The notes: generated by a model not told the origin, from the letters alone. A stretch of DNA of 64,000 bases from Anthropogastromicrobium sp050944455 (GCA_050944455.1 JBMNRC010000012.1:1-64000), one strand, 5' to 3'; numbered from the stretch's first letter, positions 15,604 to 24,843 are shown. Translations and numbers: made by a program.

Positions 15604-17208
15604 TTATTCCCCGTCCCCGATTCCCGGCACTTTCATCTCCACGCCCTTCAGTTCCGCGACATAACTGACAATCTTGTAGTTCAGGCCCCGCATCGACAGG
15701 ATCTGCGTATAATATTTCGCGAATCCGGGGTCCGACTCATAGCCGTTGTCCGCGGAAAACCAGTTCCGCGCCTCGTCGCGGCAGGCGATGGAAAGACCGT
15801 TCGCGGCCGCCTGGCTGAGCAGCTGCTTATACAGCTCTCTCTTCGACTGACGGTACTCCTCCGCGGCCTGATATTCCAGAATGCCGTACATCACACAGTA
15901 TTCGCTGGTAAAAGTCTGCAGAAGCTGGCGGCAGTAAGCCTCATCCTCCCGGCGCTGCTCTTCCCCGGACTTTTTCTGTTCCGCCTCAGACGGGGCATCC
16001 GCAGGCCTGTCCTCTGCCGCGGCCTGTCCGGCGCTCTCTTCAGCCAGCGCCTCTTCCTCAGCCGTCCCGGCTTCGACGATCTCCGACGGATGTGGCAGCC
16101 GAAGCTCCCCGCCGTCCTCGACGTGAAGTGTCTCCGCTTCGGCCAGCTGGCCGGAAGGCGCGGAGACAAATTCAGGCTCGGCAGTCACTTCCTCCTCCGC
16201 CGCCGGATGCAGGAAGCTGAAATTTCCCTCGCGGCAGCAGCTGCTCAGATTGAGAATCCTGCGGATGCCGGGCTCCGCCGCGCTGTACGCTTCTGATCCA
16301 TACGAACCGGGCATGGACAGCAGCGGCGTCACCAGGGCCGTGAAAAACAGCTCCTCGGGGAACAGGCCGACCTGCTGCGCCGCAGCCTGGCAGACGCTCC
16401 GCAGGGTTCCCAGGTCCGCGGACCAGCCGTCCGGATTCTCGCGGCGGTACAGCCTCTTCAGGGCGGCGTATCCCGCGGGCGACAGGCTGGACATCAGGAG
16501 TTTGAGCACTTCCGCGGCCGGCCCCGCCTGCTGCGGCGTTACGGTGTCCGCGGGGAACACGGCATCCAGATAACCGGTGTCGTCCCCGGTCATGCCTTCC
16601 ATGACGGAACTGACGCGGCCGAACTGCAGATACTGGAAAAAGGCCATTTCCGTGAGGGAGAGCCCATGCGTCTGCGTCAGGTCGGGGACAAAGCCGGCGT
16701 AATCCGGGGTATCTGTCACACTCTCCGGCAGCGGCAGCTTCCAGTAATCCCTCTGCCAGGCGAGGTCCAGCGACTGCTCCGTGACCGGGGCGGCATCCGG
16801 ATTCAGTTTCGACACCCGGTCGCGGAGAGCGGCCGTCTCGTCAAGGTAGCGCTCGTCGCCGGACGCCTCAGCCCTCTCCTCCAGATAATCCAGGGCGTCG
16901 ATCATCGTCTCATCGGCCACGGGTTCGCTTTCGCCCTCGTAAATCCCGGCCAGCTCCCGCACCGCGCGGCGCAGCCGGGCGAAGGAAACGTTTTCGCCGT
17001 CGTTCATGATCGCCGTGATGGCTCTCGACGCCCAGACGCCCGCCTTATCCTCATCCCCGCGCTGGAAAAGAAGATACGCCTCTTCCATCAGGGCCGACGG
17101 ATCGTCCATGCGGCTGTCCGCCTCCGCTTCCCACAGATCCGTATTGCAGGAAGGGCAATACCTCGTTTTCTTAAAGATGATTTTTCCGCAGGAAGGACAT
17201 CTGAGCAT
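15604..17208 (-). CDS. Zinc-ribbon protein of unknown function with acidic low-complexity segment
   Basis: A 534-residue protein. The N-terminus MLRCPSCGKIIFKKTRYCPSC is a zinc ribbon with two CPxC knuckles. A helical region follows (TPR-like alternation EEAYLLFQRGDEDKAGVWASRAI at about residues 42-65), then a central domain, an Ala/Glu-rich stretch near residues 380-440, and a conserved-looking end (EYCVMYGILEYQAAEEYRQSKRELYKQLL). No signal peptide or membrane helix is seen. I do not recognise a characterised family. The ATG at 17208 lies directly after AAAGGAGT. It is monocistronic, facing the carboxypeptidase gene. Confidence 0.7.
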   Translation of the reverse strand: MLRCPSCGKIIFKKTRYCPSCNTDLWEAEADSRMDDPSALMEEAYLLFQRGDEDKAGVWASRAITAIMNDGENVSFARLRRAVRELAGIYEGESEPVADETMIDALDYLEERAEASGDERYLDETAALRDRVSKLNPDAAPVTEQSLDLAWQRDYWKLPLPESVTDTPDYAGFVPDLTQTHGLSLTEMAFFQYLQFGRVSSVMEGMTGDDTGYLDAVFPADTVTPQQAGPAAEVLKLLMSSLSPAGYAALKRLYRRENPDGWSADLGTLRSVCQAAAQQVGLFPEELFFTALVTPLLSMPGSYGSEAYSAAEPGIRRILNLSSCCREGNFSFLHPAAEEEVTAEPEFVSAPSGQLAEAETLHVEDGGELRLPHPSEIVEAGTAEEEALAEESAGQAAAEDRPADAPSEAEQKKSGEEQRREDEAYCRQLLQTFTSEYCVMYGILEYQAAEEYRQSKRELYKQLLSQAAANGLSIACRDEARNWFSADNGYESDPGFAKYYTQILSMRGLNYKIVSYVAELKGVEMKVPGIGDGE

Positions 17209-17335
17209 TGATCCCTACTCCTTTCACGTCTCGGCGGACGCATCCCGGCCCCGCAGGCCGGAAAAGGCCCTGCCTCCCGTCCTCGCATTTTTAACCCATG
17301 ATAGCATTTATGCTGTGGATCCGCAAGATTTATGG

Positions 17336-17341
17336 TATAAT
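17336..17341 (+). promoter_or_regulatory. Extended -10 element upstream of the serine hydrolase
   Basis: TGG followed by TATAAT at 17336-17341, without a good -35 box. Transcription would begin near 17348, where an in-frame ATG lies. That ATG would be leaderless, which favours the TTG at 17417 as the start. Confidence 0.55.
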
Positions 17342-17416
17342 CGCATAATGACAATACGGAACGGGCCGGTCAGTCTGTCCGCCAAACTTCATTTTTACTC
17401 TGTCAGGAGGTTCGCC

Positions 17417-18601
17417 TTGGTCACTCAGAAAACAATCGAAAGAATTCAGGAACTCTGCGACGAAGCCGTGAAATCAGGCTTTACCGCCGGCGTAAATGTC
17501 CTTGCCGCTGTAGACGGAAAGGAAATCTGCTACGTGCAGAGCGGATGGTCCAACATTGAAAAGAAAATCCCCATCGGGCGCGATACGATTTTCCGCCTTT
17601 ACTCCATGTCAAAACCGGTGACGTCGGCCGCGGCCATGATCCTGATGGAGCGCGGAATGATCGATCTCGCCGATCCGGTCGAGGAATATCTCCCCGGTTT
17701 CCGGGGACAGAAGGTTTACGAAGGGACAAAAACCGTGCCCGCATGGCGCGGCGTAATGATCAGGGACCTTCTTTCCATGACTTCCGGCATCACCTACAGC
17801 GGGACCGAATCCCAGACCGAAAAGGACATGGAAGTGCTGCTTGACGAATGCCGCGCAAAACTCGGAACAGGCGGCGAAGTCTCAACCGTGGAGCTTGCCA
17901 ACCGCGTCGGGCAGATTCCGCTCGCCTTCCAGCCGGGCGAACATTTCCAGTACGGATTCTCGGCTGATATCATGGGAGCCATTATCGAAGTCGTCACCGG
18001 GATGCGCTTCGGCGATTTCCTGAAGAAGGAAATTTTCGATCCGCTCGGCATGACGGATACCGGTTTCTCCATCTCCCCGGACAAAGCGGACCGGCTGTCC
18101 GCCACCTACCTGCAGACCGCCCCGGGCAAACTCACGGAAGACCCCACAAACCATCTGGATGTCGCGGCGGAGCCTTTCAGCCGCCCGGCATTCGAATCCG
18201 GCGGAGCGGGGCTTCTGTCCACGCTGCCCGACTACCTGAAATTCGGCACGATGCTGCTCAACGGCGGCACCTTTGGGGGCAGGCGGATCCTGAAAGAGGA
18301 GACTGTCCGCTTCATGACCGGAGCCGCTCTTTTCCCGTGCCAGCAGGCCGATATTGAAAAACACTGGCCGGGGCTGATGGGATATTCCTACGGGAATTTC
18401 CTCCGCACAATGAAGAATCCGGAGCGCGCCCTGCTTTACGCGACGAAAGATGAATACGGCTGGGACGGATGGCTGGGATCCTTCTTCTCCAACCACCCGG
18501 CCGAAAAACTCACGTTCCTGATGGGGATCAGCCGTGAGAACACCGGGACGACTTCCCTCACCCGCAAAGTGCGCAATGTCCTGCTCGCCGACCTGCTGTA
18601 A
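17417..18601 (+). CDS. Beta-lactamase-fold serine hydrolase (class C / esterase family)
   Basis: A 394-residue protein with the penicillin-binding fold: S63-M-S-K66 is the SxxK nucleophile motif, FQYGFSADIMG supplies the second-motif tyrosine, and GWDGWLGSFF near the end replaces the third motif. This pattern fits esterases and D-aminopeptidases of the family more than true AmpC enzymes. No signal peptide, so it is probably cytosolic. The TTG start at 17417 is chosen because a perfect AGGAGG lies 6 bases before it. An ATG at 17348 is in frame but has no ribosome site. The next gene begins 10 bases after its stop. Substrate unknown. Confidence 0.82.
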   Translation: MVTQKTIERIQELCDEAVKSGFTAGVNVLAAVDGKEICYVQSGWSNIEKKIPIGRDTIFRLYSMSKPVTSAAAMILMERGMIDLADPVEEYLPGFRGQKVYEGTKTVPAWRGVMIRDLLSMTSGITYSGTESQTEKDMEVLLDECRAKLGTGGEVSTVELANRVGQIPLAFQPGEHFQYGFSADIMGAIIEVVTGMRFGDFLKKEIFDPLGMTDTGFSISPDKADRLSATYLQTAPGKLTEDPTNHLDVAAEPFSRPAFESGGAGLLSTLPDYLKFGTMLLNGGTFGGRRILKEETVRFMTGAALFPCQQADIEKHWPGLMGYSYGNFLRTMKNPERALLYATKDEYGWDGWLGSFFSNHPAEKLTFLMGISRENTGTTSLTRKVRNVLLADLL

Positions 18602-18610
18602 GGAGTAATT

Positions 18611-19225
18611 ATGGATTCGCTGCTGACCTGGATCAAAACGCTTATCAACGCGTCCGGCAATCCCGAACTGATCCTTATGATCATCTGCCTCGCCGGCATT
18701 GTGATTGCCGCGGCAAACGTCTTTTTCGGATACCGCCTTTCGGGGCTCTGGGCGGCTCTGCTCGGCGCGGCTGCCGGCGCCGCAATCGGGTTCTGGGCCG
18801 GCAGGCTGTTTACCAGGTCCCTGATCATCCAGCTGGTCTGCCTGGCCGTCGGCGCGGTCCTGCTTCTGCTCTTCTGCAGGCATTTCAGGCGGCTGTCCGT
18901 CTGCGTCCTGGCCGGCGTGATGGCCGGCACGCTCGTCAGCAGCCTTCTCAGCCAGTGGTCGGTCACGGCCGCGGCCGGACCGACAGCAGTGCTCGCGATC
19001 AGCGTTGCCGCTACCCTCCTCGCGGCCGTGCTCGCCGGTTTTCACCAGAAACCGGTGCTGATTGTATGCACTTCCGCCGGAGGCGCCTATACCGCGGTTT
19101 CCACTACCGTATCTCTGTTCTCCCTGTACTTTGACCGGAAAATCTACTGGGGCGTGATCCTGGGGGCAGCCGCTGTCGGCATCCTGTTCCAGGCGCTCAC
19201 CACCCGGAGGTTCCGCAGAAGATAA
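18611..19225 (+). CDS. Multipass membrane protein, DUF4203-like
   Basis: A 204-residue protein with about seven hydrophobic helices rich in Ala and Gly (for example GLWAALLGAAAGAAIGFWAG). The spacing of glycine-rich helices resembles DUF4203/TM7SF3-type domains, of unknown function. AAGGAGTAATT precedes ATG 18611, 10 bp after the hydrolase, so the two form an operon. It ends in a basic tail TTRRFRRR and is followed by a strong terminator. Confidence 0.65.
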   Translation: MDSLLTWIKTLINASGNPELILMIICLAGIVIAAANVFFGYRLSGLWAALLGAAAGAAIGFWAGRLFTRSLIIQLVCLAVGAVLLLLFCRHFRRLSVCVLAGVMAGTLVSSLLSQWSVTAAAGPTAVLAISVAATLLAAVLAGFHQKPVLIVCTSAGGAYTAVSTTVSLFSLYFDRKIYWGVILGAAAVGILFQALTTRRFRRR

Positions 19226-19305
19226 CGATATCCAATCCATGCTTCGAACAGGGCAGATACCGGACGATACGCGGCGCATTGCGGCGCCTTCCGTACACCC
19301 TGACG

Positions 19306-19347
19306 AAGAACTCCCCGCGCGTCTCTCGACGCGCGGGGAGTTCTTTT
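19306..19347 (+). terminator. Strong intrinsic terminator
   Basis: GAACTCCCCGCGCGTC-TCTC-GACGCGCGGGGAGTTC with TTTTG; perfect 16 bp stem extended by A-T pairs. It closes the hydrolase/DUF4203 operon and could also serve ilvE on the other strand. Confidence 0.9.
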
Positions 19348-19458
19348 GCTTTCACTGTTTTTCAGTACCGCAGTTTCTGATCCGGCTGCCCGGGACAGCT
19401 GTTTCCGCAAACGGAATCCGGCCGCCCGATATGAAAACCAGCCTGATATGGAAACCGA

Positions 19459-20484
19459 TCACTTGATTTCGTAGATCCAGCCTTCCGGAGCCTCAATGGT
19501 GCCGAGCTGGATTCCGCGGAGCGTGTCATACAGTTTCTTCGTATTCGGACCCATCTCGTCCATACCGCTCGGAAGCCTGATTTCCCTGCCGTGGTCATTG
19601 ATCAGTCCGACCGGGCAGATCACGGCCGCGGTGCCGCAGACGCCTGCTTCTGCGAAGTCATCGAGCTCTTCCTTGTAAACCACGCGCTCCTCGACCTTCA
19701 TGCCCAGATAGTGCTCCGCGACATACTCCAGAGAACGCCTGGTAACGGACGGAAGAATTGTGTTGGACTTCGGCGTGACCATAGTGCCGTCCTTGGTGAA
19801 GAAGACGAAGTTTGCGCCGCCGGTTTCCTCAACCTTGGTGCGCGTCGCGGAATCCAGGTACATGTTTTCGTTGAAGCCGTTCGCGTGAGCCTCGACAATA
19901 GCCTGAAGGCTCATCGCGTAGTTCAGGCCCGCCTTGATGTTGCCGGTCCCGTGAGGCGCGGCGCGGTCATAATCCGAAATGGTGATCTTGATCGGCTTTG
20001 CTCCGCCCTTGAAATACGGGCCTACCGGAGTGGTCAGGATACGGAACTGGTAATCTTCGGCCGGCTTGACGCCGATTACCGGGCTGATGCCGAAGACATA
20101 CGGGCGGATATACAGGCTCGCGCCGGTACCATAGGGCGGAACCCACGCCTCATTGGCCTTGACGACCTGCCTGACGCCGTCGAGGAACTGCTCCGGGTCT
20201 ACCGGCGGGATCTCAAGGCGCTTTGCGGAATCAACCATGCGCTTCGCGTTCAGATCCGGGCGGAAAACGACGGTGCGCCTGTCAACCGTCTCATACGCCT
20301 TCATGCCTTCAAAAACAGACTGCGAATACTGAAGGACGCCCGCGCATTCGGACATGACAATCTTGTCATCCGTGATCAGTCCGCCCTTATCCCACTTTCC
20401 GTCCTTGTAGTTGGCGACATACCGATAATCCGTCGGCATATAACCGAAGCCCAGATTGGCCCAGTCGATATTCTTCTTTTCCAT
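19459..20484 (-). CDS. ilvE: Branched-chain amino acid aminotransferase
   Basis: Pyridoxal-phosphate enzyme that exchanges amino groups between glutamate and the keto acids of leucine, isoleucine and valine. The 341-residue protein is of the longer type (opening W-A-N-L-GFGYMPTDY). It has QSVFEGMKAY, LYIRPYVFG, and the cofactor lysine K184 in GNIKAGLNYA. GTAAVICPVG lies near the end, as in fold-type IV aminotransferases. CAGGAGG precedes ATG 20484. It is monocistronic with its own promoter. No T-box or leader peptide for branched-chain amino acids is apparent in the 70 nt leader. Confidence 0.95.
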   Translation of the reverse strand: MEKKNIDWANLGFGYMPTDYRYVANYKDGKWDKGGLITDDKIVMSECAGVLQYSQSVFEGMKAYETVDRRTVVFRPDLNAKRMVDSAKRLEIPPVDPEQFLDGVRQVVKANEAWVPPYGTGASLYIRPYVFGISPVIGVKPAEDYQFRILTTPVGPYFKGGAKPIKITISDYDRAAPHGTGNIKAGLNYAMSLQAIVEAHANGFNENMYLDSATRTKVEETGGANFVFFTKDGTMVTPKSNTILPSVTRRSLEYVAEHYLGMKVEERVVYKEELDDFAEAGVCGTAAVICPVGLINDHGREIRLPSGMDEMGPNTKKLYDTLRGIQLGTIEAPEGWIYEIK

Positions 20485-20556
20485 ATCTGTTCCTCCTGAC
20501 CCATTAGCTGTCCTGTATAGATCAATTATACAGTGATGTTATTTTATAACTTTTTA

Positions 20557-20584
20557 ATCATAACACCGGGTGCGGAATTGTCAA
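20557..20584 (-). promoter_or_regulatory. Promoter of ilvE
   Basis: On the minus strand TTGACA (20584-20579), 16 bp spacer and TATGAT (20562-20557), preceded by a very AT-rich stretch. Confidence 0.8.
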
Positions 20585-20664
20585 GATTTTAACTATTTTC
20601 ATCGATTTTTGATTAACAATGTAATGAATCCGGAGGTTTCTTTTGTCCGGAAAAGATTAAATTA

Positions 20665-21744
20665 TTAATGTCTCTGCCGGCTCTCCGCTTTCCCCCTGTC
20701 TTCCATTCCGTTCTCCGTCTCGAACTCGGGGACCTCTATGCCGGGATCCGGATCCGGCGCGGACGTCCCCGGGGCGCTCCCTCCGACAGCTTCCCCGCTG
20801 TCCGAAGAGCGCAGAATTTTTTTGGCAATGTACACCGGGCGGTTCTTGTCCTGCAGATAGACTCTCGCCAGGTACTCTCCCATCACGCCGACCGCCAGCA
20901 TCGTGAGGCCGAAAAACAGGAACAGCAGGCTGACGATGACGCCGTACCTGACGTCAGATCCCGCGGCGGCCCTAACCGCCTGCGCGATCAGTGCCACAAT
21001 GCCGATCAGCGTGCACCCGACGCCGGGGATCAGCGGCCACTTGAGCGGCGACACCGTATAGCCGAGAATGCCTTCTATCGCGTAGCGGAACAGCTTGACG
21101 AAGTTCCACTTGGAAGTTCCGGCATGCCGCTCGCGCACCTCGTAGGGGATGTAGTAGGTTGTGAATCCGACCCAGGCGAAAATTCCCTTGGTAAAGCGGG
21201 AAGTCTCCGGAAGGGAGAGAACCGCATCCTTGACGCTGCTCCTGAAGCAGCGGAAATCGCTGGCGTCCGGATGCAGCGTCACCTCGCTGATCCGGTTGAT
21301 CAGCCGGTAGAACGCCGTTTTGGCCATGGTCATCCCGGCGTTTTCATGCCGTTCGCCCTGATAGGCCGCCACCACATCCGTCTCGGGATGCAGATCGAGA
21401 ATCTTGACCATTTTGCGGACGATGGCGGGCGGCTGCTGCAGATCAGCGTCGATGATCGCCGTGTATTCGCCCTGCGCCTGCCGGAGTCCCGCGAGGATCG
21501 CGGCCTCCTTGCCGAAATTTCTGGAAAAATGGACGACCGTAAGCGGAAAACTTTCGTGCTCCTCCTTCCACAGAGCGTCCAGTTCCTCGCCGGTGCGGTC
21601 CCTGCTTCCGTCGTTGACCATGACGATCTCCGTCCGGTATCCGCAGCCTTCAAAAGCCCGGCGCGCTTCGTCATAAAAAGCGCGCACGTTGTCCTGCTCG
21701 TTATAGCAGGGAACTACCAGTGACAGATGGATGGTACTGTTCAT
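20665..21744 (-). CDS. Family 2 glycosyltransferase, polyprenyl-phosphate sugar transferase type (GtrB/ArnC-like)
   Basis: Probably transfers a sugar from a nucleotide to undecaprenyl phosphate at the cytosolic membrane face. The 359-residue protein has the GT-A core SLVVPCYNEQDNV, VNDGSRDRT, FGKEAAILAG and the metal motif DADLQQPP, then two C-terminal membrane helices (GVGCTLIGIVALIAQAV and VSLLFLFFGLTMLAVGVM) and the block GEYLARVYLQDKNRPVY. A Pro/Gly/acidic tail of about 50 residues is extra to the family. ATG 21744 follows GGAGGG. The nearest upstream gene is the M24 peptidase, from which a terminator separates it. Confidence 0.9.
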   Translation of the reverse strand: MNSTIHLSLVVPCYNEQDNVRAFYDEARRAFEGCGYRTEIVMVNDGSRDRTGEELDALWKEEHESFPLTVVHFSRNFGKEAAILAGLRQAQGEYTAIIDADLQQPPAIVRKMVKILDLHPETDVVAAYQGERHENAGMTMAKTAFYRLINRISEVTLHPDASDFRCFRSSVKDAVLSLPETSRFTKGIFAWVGFTTYYIPYEVRERHAGTSKWNFVKLFRYAIEGILGYTVSPLKWPLIPGVGCTLIGIVALIAQAVRAAAGSDVRYGVIVSLLFLFFGLTMLAVGVMGEYLARVYLQDKNRPVYIAKKILRSSDSGEAVGGSAPGTSAPDPDPGIEVPEFETENGMEDRGKAESRQRH

Positions 21745-21770
21745 AGTTTATATTCCCTCCGGAAAGCCCG

Positions 21771-21817
21771 AAAAAACAGAAGGGCAGGACTGCAGAATAA
21801 TCCGCGCCCCCGCCCTT
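21771..21817 (-). terminator. Terminator between the M24 peptidase and the glycosyltransferase
   Basis: On the minus strand AAGGGC...GCCCTT with inner pairs, followed by CTGTTTTTTC. It separates the two minus-strand genes, so the glycosyltransferase must have its own promoter or rely on read-through. Confidence 0.65.
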
Positions 21818-21826
21818 TCACGGTCA

Positions 21827-22918
21827 TCAGAGAACAATCAGCTTTCTGGATGCCTTGTTGAGAATTTCGGTCTCCCCATTATCATTGATCATCACGATAT
21901 TTTCGATGCGGACGCCGAAGTTTCCGGCCAGATAGATGCCCGGCTCAATGGAAAACGCCATGCCGCGCTCAAGATGTCTCTTATTGCTCTTCTTGATGTC
22001 CGGCGCCTCGTGGATCATGTAGCCGATTCCGTGGCCCACGCGGTTGACCAGCGATCCCTCGTATCCTTCCGTGTCGATGATGTGTCTCGCGGCGTAATCG
22101 ACATCCGGGATATACGCGCCTTCCACAGCCGCTTTCTGCGCGGCCATCTGAGCTCTGTCCACGATATCGTAAACCCTGCGCTGTTCCTCCGTCGGCTCGC
22201 CGATGAAAATCGTGCGGGACATATCGGAGTGCAGGCCCTTGTACGTGCAGCCGTAATCCAGCACCATCAGGTCGCGGTCCGCGATTGTGCGGCCGTACTC
22301 ATTGTAGTGCGGATAGCTGGAATTGGGACCGGAGGCTACGATGCCTTCAGGATTTTCGCCGCCGCGGGCGGCCATCTCCTCCGCCAGAAGATCCATGACG
22401 TCCTGTTCCGTCATTCCGGCGTGAACTTTCGGCAGGATGGCGTCGAACGCCTCGTCCGCGATGCGAGCCGCCTGGCGCAGGTTTTCCTGCTCCTCCGCGG
22501 TTTTGCGGATTCTCATCTCCTCCAGCAGCGGTTTGGCGTCGACAAAGTGAACCGGCATCTCGCTGGCGATATCCAGGATCTGATAAGCCGGGGCGGTAGA
22601 GTTGACTCCGATGGTGGACTCGCCGAGCTGGTTGTCCTCCAGTATTCCCCTGACAACCTCCACCATGTCATCGCCGTCGAACCAGGTGTAAACCGGGACA
22701 TTTTCTCCCAGTCCCGCTTCGACCTGATCCTTGTACAGAAGGTTGCAGATATAAAACATGCGGCCGTCAGCGCGGATAAAAAGGCCCTGGAAACGCTCGC
22801 ACATCATGGGATTGAATCCGGTGAGAAACAGGAGTTCCTCTGACGGGCAGATCAGGACGGCGTCAAGATGATGGTCATCCAGCATGCCCGCAAGTTTTTC
22901 AATATATTCGGTACGCAT
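21827..22918 (-). CDS. Xaa-Pro aminopeptidase-like M24 metallopeptidase
   Basis: Cytosolic two-metal peptidase that removes an N-terminal residue ahead of proline. The 363-residue protein has an N-terminal creatinase-like domain (residues 1-125) and a pita-bread catalytic domain. The metal ligands are recognisable: DYGCTYKGLHSDMSRT (two Asp), HGIGYMIHEAP (His), AFSIEPGIY (Glu) and VRIENI (Glu). ATG 22918 is chosen because AAGGAGG lies 8 bases before it and it gives the family start MRTEYIEKL. A longer frame to 22975 would run into the promoter. Confidence 0.92.
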   Translation of the reverse strand: MRTEYIEKLAGMLDDHHLDAVLICPSEELLFLTGFNPMMCERFQGLFIRADGRMFYICNLLYKDQVEAGLGENVPVYTWFDGDDMVEVVRGILEDNQLGESTIGVNSTAPAYQILDIASEMPVHFVDAKPLLEEMRIRKTAEEQENLRQAARIADEAFDAILPKVHAGMTEQDVMDLLAEEMAARGGENPEGIVASGPNSSYPHYNEYGRTIADRDLMVLDYGCTYKGLHSDMSRTIFIGEPTEEQRRVYDIVDRAQMAAQKAAVEGAYIPDVDYAARHIIDTEGYEGSLVNRVGHGIGYMIHEAPDIKKSNKRHLERGMAFSIEPGIYLAGNFGVRIENIVMINDNGETEILNKASRKLIVL

Positions 22919-22946
22919 ACAAGCGGCCTCCTTTCCAGACGTGTAC

Positions 22947-22975
22947 AGTATACTTCCATCGGCGCATCTGTTCAA
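22947..22975 (-). promoter_or_regulatory. Promoter of the M24 peptidase
   Basis: On the minus strand TTGAAC (22975-22970), 17 bp spacer, TATACT (22952-22947), with the start codon about 22 bases beyond the expected transcript start. Confidence 0.75.
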
Positions 22976-23105
22976 GAGAGCCGGGGAGACGGAGCGGACC
23001 GGAAACGGCAGAATGCCGGCCCGCCCGGGAAGCGGTCCCTGACCGGTTCACACGGATAGCGCGGCTTCCGCGGTCAGGCCTGTACGACGCCGTCCTCCTG
23101 GTTAT

Positions 23106-24515
23106 TTACACCGACGCGCCGGCGGCAGCTGTCGTATCGGTCGACGCCGCAGTCGTGTCTGTCGACGCCGCTGAGTCTGCCGCCGCTGTCGTGTCCGTGG
23201 ACGCCGCAGAGTCTATCGCCGCGGTCGTATCCGTCGACGCCGCGGTTGTCTCTTCGGACGATTTCCCGATACCGAGCCAGCCGTAGTACACGCGGATGGA
23301 CGCCGGTCCCTCGCTGAACAGGAAATCGATGAAGGTCTGCTCTGTGTAATCAGCGATGTTATTCTGCAGCGTCTGGCGGATGTAATCCAGGTGCAGATAG
23401 GTCAGCGACGCCCCGGCAAGCTCGCCGGGCGCCGAAACCACCGAATTGTACAGGTTCTGAACATAATCCGCGGACACAGCGCCGAAATAGTCCTGGCAGA
23501 TCGTCTGGACATCGGAGAGCTGCCAGCCGCCGTAATTCACGGAGATATCGACGAGGCCGTACAGCGCGTAGTAAACTTTCGTGTAGGCCTGCATATACAT
23601 TTTGAGCGTATCCGAGAGCGAATCATCCGCGGCGTACGTCTGGATCAGCGCGTACTCCTGCCAGCCGTTTTCCAGCGAGAGCGGCGCGCAGGCAAGCTTG
23701 AGCTTGTCCGATGAAGCGGTTACCGTGTCGTACAGGTAGGCGCTGGACGCGGTTGTCCGGTTTGCCTGCGCCGCCTGGGACGCCAGAGTGCCGTCGGACG
23801 CTCTCAGGTTGATCAGATCCGCATTGGCGGTATTGAGCTCATCCGCCATGAGAGAACGCGCCGTGTCCGGGTCCGTGTCGCTTCCGGTGTAATAAGAAAC
23901 AAGCTGCCTGAACCTGGCCAGCCCGCTTTCCCCGAAAGAGCACAGCGGCTGTCCTGACATCGAGGTATCGCCGCGGAAGGAGTAAGCGTCCTCCTCAGCG
24001 TTCATGTGATCGTAAAGCACCTGGTAAAGCTGCAGATCCTCCCCGGTCAGGTAGCTGCCGTCAACACCCAGAACCGCCTGCCTGGCCGTCTCAAAATTGA
24101 CGCTCGTATTGCTGAAAGCTTCGGGATCCTGCGTCAGAAGATCCGTAAGCGCGCGTTTCACCTGGGCGAATTCCTCCGCCGCGGTCACCGCGGGATCTTC
24201 GGTTTCCTCCTCGGCCGCGGTTTCTTCCGTCACGGTTTCTGTCTGATCCCCATCCGTTCCCTCTTCTTCAGTCTCATCCGACGCGGTTTCCGTCTGGTCT
24301 TCCGTCGTCCGGAAGCGGTCCGCTTCCGCTGCCGAGCCGCTGTCCGCGCTCAGTTCGGAACCTGATTCCGCGCGGCTCTGCCTGAGGGAGAGAACCGTGC
24401 CTCCGGCGGTCAGTGCCGCGATCAGGCACAGCGCGATGACGGCCGGTATGACCACCGATCCGGCACTGCGTCTCCTTTTCCGCCCTGACCTCCCGTTTCT
24501 GTATTGTGAAGCCAT
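23106..24515 (-). CDS. Exported DUF885-like protein with Thr/Ala repeat tail
   Basis: A 469-residue protein with a basic N-terminus and a signal anchor (SVVIPAVIALCLIAALTAGG), then an acidic low-complexity linker (residues about 60-115). The folded part resembles the C-terminal half of DUF885 proteins: YYALYGLVDISVNYGGWQLSDVQ and a late SYLHLDYIRQ block. The usual N-terminal half and its catalytic signatures are not evident, so it may be a shortened or divergent member. The C-terminus is four STDTTAA repeats. ATG 24515 follows GGAGG. Signal and linker indicate an extracytoplasmic protein. Function unknown. Confidence 0.65.
   Translation of the reverse strand: MASQYRNGRSGRKRRRSAGSVVIPAVIALCLIAALTAGGTVLSLRQSRAESGSELSADSGSAAEADRFRTTEDQTETASDETEEEGTDGDQTETVTEETAAEEETEDPAVTAAEEFAQVKRALTDLLTQDPEAFSNTSVNFETARQAVLGVDGSYLTGEDLQLYQVLYDHMNAEEDAYSFRGDTSMSGQPLCSFGESGLARFRQLVSYYTGSDTDPDTARSLMADELNTANADLINLRASDGTLASQAAQANRTTASSAYLYDTVTASSDKLKLACAPLSLENGWQEYALIQTYAADDSLSDTLKMYMQAYTKVYYALYGLVDISVNYGGWQLSDVQTICQDYFGAVSADYVQNLYNSVVSAPGELAGASLTYLHLDYIRQTLQNNIADYTEQTFIDFLFSEGPASIRVYYGWLGIGKSSEETTAASTDTTAAIDSAASTDTTAAADSAASTDTTAASTDTTAAAGASV
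23110..23245 (-). repeat. Repeats encoding the STDTTAA tail
   Basis: Near-identical 36-42 bp units encode STDTTAA-(x)DSAA four times at the C-terminus of the DUF885-like protein. Third-position differences are few, pointing to recent expansion. Confidence 0.75.
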
Positions 24516-24674
24516 GCATATTCCTCCATAAAACCGGTATTTCCGCCACGGCGTCCAAATTGCGCGCCGGCGGCGTGTATCTGTTTTTTCCTGTTTTCCT
24601 ATCATAACTTTTTTCAGCCGGAATGGCAATGCCTTTTCCCTTCCCCGCGGATCGCCGGAAAGAGCCCTGTCTGC

Positions 24675-24703
24675 TTGTTTTCTGCGTGCTTCGGTGGTAT
24701 CAT
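24675..24703 (+). promoter_or_regulatory. Promoter of metG
   Basis: TTGTTT (24675-24680), 17 bp spacer ending TGG, TATCAT (24698-24703). It leaves a leader of about 135 nt in which no T-box motif was recognised. Confidence 0.6.
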
Positions 24704-24843
24704 AGGTTTACCTGTGACGGAAGAAAAGCGGTGGTTCAGGCTGCTTTTCTTCCTGAATTTCATGCGCTTTTCACCGCTCTTCCCGGCATTGGGCAGGAAG
24801 CGGCGGTTAATACCTTCGCGCATTCCGGAGGGGAGGCACCTAA

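Noticed and set aside
17006..17416. Upstream extension of the serine hydrolase to an ATG at 17006
   Set aside because: It runs through the N-terminus of a gene on the other strand and through the extended -10 promoter. The TTG at 17417 has a perfect ribosome site.
24516..24843. T-box riboswitch before metG
   Set aside because: No TGGNACC-type T-box sequence or specifier-loop structure could be recognised.
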